NCBI GenBank assembly: GCA_934716785.1
Contig: CAKUYM010000126.1
Coordinates: forward strand, 1 to 10,989
From: an uncultured Bacteroides sp.
GTDB lineage: Bacteria; Bacteroidota; Bacteroidia; Bacteroidales; Bacteroidaceae
Direction of reading: 5' to 3'
DNA: 10,989 nucleotides
The position numbers were made by a program, and so were the translations under genes. This document shows, one piece after another, positions 6,482 through 10,989 of the stretch; within the stretch, counting starts at the first letter, position 1; every line of letters starts with the position of its first letter. The notes below the pieces were generated by a model. That model had not been told where the DNA came from. It ran no database searches and was given only the letters and a program-made list of their open reading frames with translations.

Positions 6482-7420
6482 TTATAACCCCAACTTAGCC
6501 GAAATTTCCAACATCCGTTGAATAGGTTTCACCGCCTTCTTTGCCACCTCAGGATCTACCGTAATTTCGGGCGACTCATTCTTCAGACATTCATAGAGCT
6601 TCTCCAACGTATTGAGCCGCATAAAGCTACACTCGTTACATCCGCATGTACTATCATTCGGCGGAGCGGGGATAAACGTTGTCTGCGGACACTTCTTCTG
6701 CATCTCATGCAAGATACCCGATTCGGTAGCTACGATATACGTATTTTCAGGATGTTTCACCGCATACTTCAACAGGGCTGCCGTAGACCCGACAACATCC
6801 GCCAGCTTCAACACCGCACCTTTGCATTCGGGATGTGCCAGCACCAACGCCTCTGGATGCTGTGCTTTCAATTCCACAATCTTTTCGACAGAGAACTGCT
6901 CGTGCACATGGCAGGCTCCGTCCCACAGAAGCATATTCCTGTTGGTAACTGAGTTGATATAATTCCCCAGATTCCGATCCGGACCGAAGATTATTTTCTC
7001 ATCTTTGGGGAAGCTTTCCACTATCTGCTTCGCATTGGTAGAAGTCACCACCACGTCTGTTACCGCCTTCACCGCAGCCGTCGTGTTGACATACGAAATA
7101 ACGGTATATCCGGGATGCTCTTTGACAAACTGTGCAAACTTATCCGCCGGGCAACTGTCTGCCAACGAGCAGCCTGCCGCCATATCGGGAACCAGCACTT
7201 TCTTTTCCGGGCAAAGCACCTTCGCTGTCTCACCCATAAAATGAACGCCACACATCACAATAATATCCGCTTTCGTTTTTGCCGCCCACTGAGCCAGTGC
7301 CAAACTATCGCCTACGTAATCGGCGATGTCCTGTATTTCTCCCTTCTGGTAGTAGTGTCCAAGAATGATTGCATTCTTTTCCTTCTTCAGTTCGTTGATA
7401 GCTTTTATTAGTTCATTCAT
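6482..7420 (-). CDS. nadA: Quinolinate synthase NadA
   Basis: The 312-residue product condenses iminoaspartate (from NadB) with dihydroxyacetone phosphate to quinolinate, the precursor of NAD, in the cytoplasm. It is an oxygen-sensitive [4Fe-4S] enzyme. Visible family marks are G-H-Y-Y-Q at 21-25, C-G-V-H-F-M-G-E-T-A-K at 57-67, P-D-M-A-A-G-C-S-L-A-D-S-C at 78-90, W-D-G-A-C-H-V-H-E at 166-174, H-P-E-C-K-G at 196-201 and S-T-C-G-C-N-E-C-S-F-M at 257-267. Cluster ligands are expected at Cys84, Cys170 and one of Cys259/261/264 (probably Cys264). The length suits the short NadA type. The ATG at 7420 is preceded by an AAAGGAAGAAA purine-rich stretch. No nadB or nadC is next to it; the gene appears monocistronic, with a hairpin terminator downstream and a divergent RNA methyltransferase gene upstream. 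Confidence 0.97.
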   Translation of the reverse strand: MNELIKAINELKKEKNAIILGHYYQKGEIQDIADYVGDSLALAQWAAKTKADIIVMCGVHFMGETAKVLCPEKKVLVPDMAAGCSLADSCPADKFAQFVKEHPGYTVISYVNTTAAVKAVTDVVVTSTNAKQIVESFPKDEKIIFGPDRNLGNYINSVTNRNMLLWDGACHVHEQFSVEKIVELKAQHPEALVLAHPECKGAVLKLADVVGSTAALLKYAVKHPENTYIVATESGILHEMQKKCPQTTFIPAPPNDSTCGCNECSFMRLNTLEKLYECLKNESPEITVDPEVAKKAVKPIQRMLEISAKLGL

Positions 7421-7460
7421 TATTATATTCTTATTTCTTCCTTTAAATAAAAAAATCCTT

Positions 7461-7492
7461 GTTAATGATGATAGCCTGTTAATAATGTTAGC
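7461..7492. repeat. 15-bp direct repeat pair in the nadA upstream region, candidate operator
   Basis: GTTAATGATGATAGC (7461-7475) and GTTAATAATGTTAGC (7478-7492) match at 13 of 15 positions with a 17-bp period. They lie 41-72 bases before the nadA ATG and touch a -7-like box on the - strand (TTTATTTG, 7499-7492, one mismatch to TAnnTTTG). A regulator binding site is possible; no regulator is identified. Confidence 0.45.
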
Positions 7493-7533
7493 AAATAAAT
7501 ACGATTTTTCTTGCCGGATAAGTTATTAGTCTA

Positions 7534-7569
7534 TACTTCCGTTTTATGAGTAGATTATGAACGGAAGTA
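7534..7569. repeat. 10-bp inverted repeat in the nadA/methyltransferase intergenic region
   Basis: TACTTCCGTT (7534-7543) pairs perfectly with AACGGAAGTA (7560-7569) around a 16-base loop. There is no T-run on either side. It would form a stem-loop in a long nadA leader if transcription starts near 7653. Confidence 0.6.
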
Positions 7570-7617
7570 AAGAAGTAAATATCTTGCCCTATTTGCTTCA
7601 TTATCAATGAAAGCACC

Positions 7618-7652
7618 ATCAATAGGGAGTTTGCTATTAACTCCCTGTTGAT
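7618..7652. repeat. 14-bp stem-loop in the intergenic region, possibly at the 5' end of the nadA transcript
   Basis: ATCAATAGGGAGTT (7618-7631) pairs with AACTCCCTGTTGAT (7639-7652) with one G-U and a 7-base loop. It starts a few bases after the TAACTTTG box on the - strand, so it might be the first structure of the nadA leader RNA. A smaller bulged hairpin (7594-7615) lies next to it. Confidence 0.6.
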
Positions 7653-7658
7653 AAAGTG

Positions 7659-7666
7659 CAAAGTTA
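7659..7666 (-). promoter_or_regulatory. Candidate -7 box for nadA (long-leader promoter)
   Basis: On the - strand this is TAACTTTG, identical to the box before the 768 gene. It would give a leader of about 230 bases containing the three hairpins and the direct repeat pair. A nearer, weaker box at 7499-7492 is the alternative. Confidence 0.35.
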
Positions 7667-7874
7667 AAAACTTTATGGATATAAACAGGCAGATAAGTGC
7701 TGAAAAATGTGTTTATGTCTGTGTAGAAAGTTTAGGGTTTATTTTTTGGAATGTTCATAATGAAGTCCTTTTATACCTTCTTTTGAATAATGCAAGAATT
7801 ATTTTTCAAAATCTTTGCCGATAGTTTTGACAGGTTTTACACCGTTATCAACATCTCTGTTAACAGAAAAGAAT

Positions 7875-7882
7875 TACCTTTG
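7875..7882 (+). promoter_or_regulatory. -7 box for the RNA methyltransferase gene
   Basis: TACCTTTG matches TAnnTTTG fully, 31 bases before the ATG at 7914. A 10-bp perfect palindrome, CTGTTAACAG (7857-7866), sits just upstream, near where the -33 contact would be. Confidence 0.5.
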
Positions 7883-7913
7883 CCGCAGAAGAATGTAATA
7901 AAAGGAAAGACGT

Positions 7914-8441
7914 ATGCGTAAACTGAAAATAGCAGAGCTGAACCGTATCAGTGCCGAAGAGTTTAAACAGGCAGAGAAACTGCCATTGGTAGTAGTGCTG
8001 GATGATATTCGCAGTCTGCACAATATAGGTTCCGTGTTTCGTACATCGGATGCATTCCGCATTGAATGTATCTATCTGTGTGGCATTACAGCCACCCCGC
8101 CTCATCCTGAGATGCACAAGACTGCGCTGGGTGCAGAGTTCACTGTTGACTGGAAGTATGTTAATAACGCTGTTGATGCTGTTGATAACCTCAAAAAAGA
8201 AGGATATGTCGTGTATTCCGTAGAGCAGGCGGAAGGAAGTATCATGTTGGACGAACTCCAGCTGGATAAAACCAAGAAGTATGCTATCGTGATGGGAAAT
8301 GAGGTGAAGGGAGTGCAGCAAGAGGTTATCGACCATTCGGACGGCTGCATAGAGATTCCCCAATATGGTACCAAACACTCCTTGAATGTTTCCGTAACTA
8401 CCGGCATTGTGATTTGGGATTTGTTCAAAAAGTTACGTTAG
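7914..8441 (+). CDS. Small SpoU/TrmH-family (SPOUT) RNA 2'-O-methyltransferase
   Basis: The 175-residue cytoplasmic enzyme carries all three SPOUT motifs of the TrmH class. Motif 1 is L-D-D-I-R-S-L-H-N-I-G-S-V-F-R-T-S-D-A-F at 29-48 (Asn37, catalytic-type Arg43). Motif 2 is Y-A-I-V-M-G-N-E-V-K-G-V at 123-134 (Glu130). Motif 3 is I-E-I-P-Q-Y-G-T-K-H-S-L-N-V-S-V at 146-161 (Ser156, Asn158), which forms the trefoil knot that binds S-adenosylmethionine. It lacks the extra N-terminal RNA-binding domain of rRNA enzymes such as RlmB. It is longer than typical TrmL, so the target (tRNA or rRNA ribose) cannot be named. The ATG at 7914 has AAAAGGAAAG about 5 bases upstream, a good ribosome site. It is transcribed away from nadA and faces the GH27 gene. 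Confidence 0.93.
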   Translation: MRKLKIAELNRISAEEFKQAEKLPLVVVLDDIRSLHNIGSVFRTSDAFRIECIYLCGITATPPHPEMHKTALGAEFTVDWKYVNNAVDAVDNLKKEGYVVYSVEQAEGSIMLDELQLDKTKKYAIVMGNEVKGVQQEVIDHSDGCIEIPQYGTKHSLNVSVTTGIVIWDLFKKLR

Positions 8442-8526
8442 CGACTTAAAATCGCATTGGTTAATAAATAGTTGATAACTGGTGAATAATGCAGTTAATT
8501 TGCTTATAATCAATGCATATATAATT

Positions 8527-8714
8527 GTTTATAAGTATAGTTTCCAAGTTATATAATTATGCTATTTGCAGGATATATAGATGCTGTTTACAGCGGATAT
8601 ATATCCTGCGTATTGGACATATATGCGCTGCACATTGGATATATAGTTCCTGCAAGTAGCATATATAGCTCTTGCATATTGCTTAGATACATCTTGTAAA
8701 AGCAGGATAGATGT
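8527..8714. repeat. AT-rich degenerate direct-repeat array, about 22-bp period (core GGATATATAG)
   Basis: Core units start at 8571, 8595, 8615, 8637, 8659, 8681 and about 8703. Spacings are 24, 20, 22, 22, 22 and 22. Cores read GGATATATAG, GGATATATAT, GGACATATAT, GGATATATAG, GCATATATAG, GCTTAGATAC and then a diverged GCAGGATAG. Spacers often contain a TCCTGCA or CTTGCATATT element. Two weaker units can be seen at 8527 and 8549. A 12-bp palindrome, GGATATATATCC (8595-8606), and a 10-bp inverted repeat (8568-8577 with 8600-8609) are embedded. The array fills most of the gap between two converging genes; I see no gene in it. Confidence 0.72.
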
Positions 8715-8740
8715 TGGTAAGTCCGGAATAAGCAAAGTTA

Positions 8741-8780
8741 TAACCCGACTTTATTAATCAAAGTTAATAGAGTCGGGTTA
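8741..8780. terminator. Long hairpin between the converging methyltransferase and GH27 genes, probable bidirectional terminator
   Basis: A 17-bp stem (8741-8757 with 8764-8780) has one G-U and a 6-base loop, with the GC-rich part ACCCGAC/GTCGGGT at its base. There is no long T-run on either side; on the - strand TAACTTTGCTTATT follows. It lies 68 bases past the GH27 stop and about 300 bases past the methyltransferase stop, so it best serves GH27. Confidence 0.6.
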
Positions 8781-8847
8781 ATAAGTATCGGATGTGTAAT
8801 TCAGATCTGTTAGTTTGTCTTTACCTGCAGATCATATCCAAGTCATT

Positions 8848-10803
8848 TTATTTTACGGGTTCTATTTTTAGAAAAAGTACACCATGTGAAGATACGTCAG
8901 ATTGGTATTTATTTATATAAATTCCTTTATCCTTTTGTTCCCAAAGATTACGCACTTTCTGTTTACCTCGAATATTCAGCTGCTTCCAGGAAATGGATAT
9001 ATTCTGTTTATTATCGGATAAATTGAATAATCCGACTGCTATGGAACCATCTTTTAGTGGTTTACTCCATACTTCAATTTCTTTATTATTATCGGCATAT
9101 ACTCTGCTACCTTGTATACCGGCAATATCTTGGTTAATGGCTATTACTTCTCTGTTACTTAACAGATTCATTGTAAAATCATCCATCTGTTCCAGATCGC
9201 ATCCTATCAGTAAAGGCGCTGCTAGAATACTCCATAAAGTGATGTGCGTATATTGTTCATCAGGAGATAAATGTGTAGGATGTATATTTTTTCCCCAGCC
9301 AACCTTTCCTACAATGAGCATATCCGGGTCATTCCAACTGCCTGGTTTGGCAAATGGTTGCCATTTATTTTGAAGGAAACCTATGGTAGTCATACTACAC
9401 CAGGAATCGTAGATATCTCCTGTTGTCCGCCAGGCATTTGTTAGATTACTCCAGTCTTCTGCCAGTTCAAATGGGGCAGCATTGGAGATGCTATACAGAA
9501 TATCTCTTCCCGATTGACGTAAAAGATATGATAGTTCTGCTGTATGGGCGATATCATTAGTTACCCAATCATACTTAATATAATCGAATCCCCATTCTGC
9601 CCATTGCTTTACATCTTGTTTGGCAAATGAAAATTCCCCATATCTGCGGCTTGAATTGATAACTTTACCATCACGTGTATCAGCACTGCTGCCAATATAC
9701 CCTGCAAAAGTTTGTACCCACGGAGAAGAATATATTCCTATTTTGAGTCCTTTGCTATGTACATAATCAACAAGACCTTTCATATCAGGAAATTTATCGT
9801 TCGGCATTATTGCATTGTATTTTCCTCCGCGTGCACCTTGCCATCCATCATCAATATTTATATAAGCATATCCGTAATTGACGAGTCCTAGTTCTACCAT
9901 CCGGTCGGCCATTTTTCTTATTTTCTTGTCATTAATGTCTGCTCCGAAAACATTCCAGCTATTCCAGCCCATAGGAGGAGTCAGACTTATTTTTTCACCA
10001 ATTTCAAGAGTTAAGTTTTTACTAGTTTCTCCATATTGATTTTTAGCGGAGATACGAATAGTATAAGTTCCTGGATTCATTGCTTTTCCTGTAATAATGC
10101 CGGTATTACTATCGATGGATAATCCTTCGGGTAAATTGGTTGCAGTTATTTTTAGTGGTCTTTCTCCTGAGATAGGTACTGTAAACAGAAATGGATTTCC
10201 TGGGCGGGCACCATATATATAAGGAGCATTAATCATAGGTTGCTTTGCCACGGCAGGAGTTAAGATGTATTCCTGTTCACGTTCTTTTTTTACCGAAATA
10301 GGATCGGCACCTTTCACTTCAAATCTGGCATTTACCCAGTTGGTACGATCTCCGGCTATTCCATCTCCTACATGATCGACACGTAGGATTAGAGATTTTA
10401 TTCCCTTAGTAGAAATATCTATTTGTTTTGCTTTTTCTCCTGCATGCATAATTCCACTTCGCCAGATGATTTTACCATCTCCTAAAATGATAAATTCGGC
10501 ACTGGCTTGTTTTAATTCATGTTCGGGTGCAGAATCATCTATTCCTGCAGATGCCTTGAAAGAAATTGTTTTGCCGTCAAGTTTTATGCGGAATACGCTT
10601 GCAGCATGTGTACCTACCCCTCGGTCAAACTTTTCTCCGGCAATAGAAAGTGGTGTTTTCCACATTGATTGATTGGCTATTGCTTTACCTGCAGATTGGT
10701 CGACGTTAGAGAGATCTAATTCATCTAACCATACTATACGGGGAGCAGTTGTAAAGCTCGAAAGTAGTATGATTAATAATAATGTAGACAAGTATTTTTT
10801 CAT
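8848..10803 (-). CDS. Secreted GH27 alpha-galactosidase with NPCBM and Ig-like domains
   Basis: I choose ATG 10803 (651 residues) rather than the in-frame ATG at 10926. It gives a clean signal peptide (M-K-K-Y-L-S-T then hydrophobic to about residue 19), and a -7 box at 10840-10847 lies inside the longer version. Residues about 23-165 match an NPCBM carbohydrate-binding domain (F-D-R-G-V-G-T-H-A near 59-67). About 195-270 is a putative Ig-like domain (L-P-E-G-L-S-I-D ... G-I-I-T-G-K). The GH27 barrel spans about 275-560: P-P-M-G-W-N-S-W-N at 276-284, Y-I-N-I-D-D-G-W at 314-321, Y-I-K-Y-D-W with nucleophile Asp412, and R-T-T-G-D with acid/base Asp463. A C-terminal beta-sandwich follows. The family removes terminal alpha-linked galactose (or N-acetylgalactosamine) with retention; galactose is more likely here but not proven. 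Codons look more AT-rich than in nadA. No partner gene is adjacent inside the window. Confidence 0.93.
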   Translation of the reverse strand: MKKYLSTLLLIILLSSFTTAPRIVWLDELDLSNVDQSAGKAIANQSMWKTPLSIAGEKFDRGVGTHAASVFRIKLDGKTISFKASAGIDDSAPEHELKQASAEFIILGDGKIIWRSGIMHAGEKAKQIDISTKGIKSLILRVDHVGDGIAGDRTNWVNARFEVKGADPISVKKEREQEYILTPAVAKQPMINAPYIYGARPGNPFLFTVPISGERPLKITATNLPEGLSIDSNTGIITGKAMNPGTYTIRISAKNQYGETSKNLTLEIGEKISLTPPMGWNSWNVFGADINDKKIRKMADRMVELGLVNYGYAYINIDDGWQGARGGKYNAIMPNDKFPDMKGLVDYVHSKGLKIGIYSSPWVQTFAGYIGSSADTRDGKVINSSRRYGEFSFAKQDVKQWAEWGFDYIKYDWVTNDIAHTAELSYLLRQSGRDILYSISNAAPFELAEDWSNLTNAWRTTGDIYDSWCSMTTIGFLQNKWQPFAKPGSWNDPDMLIVGKVGWGKNIHPTHLSPDEQYTHITLWSILAAPLLIGCDLEQMDDFTMNLLSNREVIAINQDIAGIQGSRVYADNNKEIEVWSKPLKDGSIAVGLFNLSDNKQNISISWKQLNIRGKQKVRNLWEQKDKGIYINKYQSDVSSHGVLFLKIEPVK

Positions 10804-10839
10804 TGTATTTGAAATTTGTATTAAATAAATTCTATACTG

Positions 10840-10847
10840 CAAAAGTA
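10840..10847 (-). promoter_or_regulatory. Probable -7 box of the GH27 gene
   Basis: On the - strand this reads TACTTTTG, a full TAnnTTTG match, 36 bases before ATG 10803. It supports the shorter GH27 start. No clear -33 box was found. Confidence 0.45.
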
Positions 10848-10956
10848 TAAGATAGGATTGATGAAGTTGGATAAAAAAGAGGATAAAATGAAAACAAAAT
10901 CTAGACAAAATGCACGGCTCTTTCATTTAAAGTAGAAATAATGATATATTTCCCCT

Positions 10957-10989
10957 TACCCGATTCATTGCGAATCGGGTATTTCTTTT
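10957..10989 (+). terminator. U-tailed hairpin at the right edge, + strand orientation
   Basis: TACCCGATTC (10957-10966) pairs perfectly with GAATCGGGTA (10972-10981) around a 5-base loop, and TTTCTTTT follows to the window end. The T-run makes it a + strand terminator, yet no + strand gene precedes it here. It may work for a gene beyond the edge in the other direction, or end a short + strand RNA. Confidence 0.6.

Noticed and set aside
6518..6962. Open frames of 116-144 codons on the + strand
   Set aside because: They lie wholly antisense to nadA, which has every expected motif; their translations show no domain features.
7860..8428. Open frames of 108-172 codons on the - strand
   Set aside because: They are antisense to the SpoU methyltransferase gene, whose three motifs are intact; low-complexity hydrophobic translations suggest shadow frames.
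8733..8766. Two TAACTTTG promoter-like boxes on the - strand (8740-8733 and 8766-8759)
   Set aside because: They fall in and beside the terminator hairpin and would drive transcription only into the array, antisense to the methyltransferase gene; likely chance matches in AT-rich DNA.
10804..10926. In-frame upstream extension of the GH27 gene to an ATG at 10926 (41 extra residues)
   Set aside because: The extension places a second hydrophobic segment before a normal M-K-K-Y signal peptide and would cover the probable promoter box at 10840-10847; the start at 10803 fits better.

Overview
The window looks like a chromosomal segment of a gut Bacteroides (Bacteroidota). The grounds are a GH110 alpha-galactosidase, a BACON-domain lipoprotein, Bacteroidales-style -7 promoter boxes (TAnnTTTG) with weak Shine-Dalgarno sites, and moderate to low GC. 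The species cannot be fixed from the sequence alone. No tRNA, rRNA, CRISPR array, transposase, integrase or SusC/SusD pair is visible.

Layout from left to right. (1) 74-556 (+): the C-terminal end of a larger surface protein, without an N-terminus or signal peptide, closed by a strong terminator at 591-630. (2) 768-2719 (+): a two-gene unit with a 4-bp stop/start overlap, made of an unrecognised secreted protein and a BACON plus leucine-rich-repeat lipoprotein. Parts of it look richer in GC than the rest of the window. (3) 2720-3509: a long gap between converging genes. It contains a 474-bp block (2889-3362) bounded by imperfect inverted repeats of a TTCACC-x-GTTTCACCT motif and filled with 21- and 22-bp degenerate direct repeats. 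(4) 6214-3510 (-): a GH110 alpha-1,3-galactosidase gene followed 29 bases later by a periplasmic glycerophosphodiester phosphodiesterase-family gene, apparently one operon. (5) 7420-6482 (-): nadA, quinolinate synthase, with a long leader and its own hairpin terminator. (6) 7914-8441 (+): a small SpoU/TrmH RNA methyltransferase, divergent from nadA. (7) 8442-8847: a second gap between converging genes, again holding an AT-rich array with about 22-bp period and then a long hairpin. (8) 10803-8848 (-): a secreted NPCBM / Ig-like / GH27 alpha-galactosidase. (9) A U-tailed hairpin at the right edge.

Functionally, two alpha-galactosidases of unrelated folds (GH110 beta-helix, GH27 TIM barrel) flank two housekeeping genes, nadA and the RNA methyltransferase. 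They would remove terminal alpha-galactose from host or dietary glycans in the periplasm or at the cell surface. The left part encodes surface proteins of unknown partners.

The most unexplained structure is non-coding. Both large gaps between converging genes carry degenerate AT-rich direct repeats with a period of two helical turns, and one array lies inside a possible inverted-repeat-bounded element. I found no clear multi-gene defence or mobile system.
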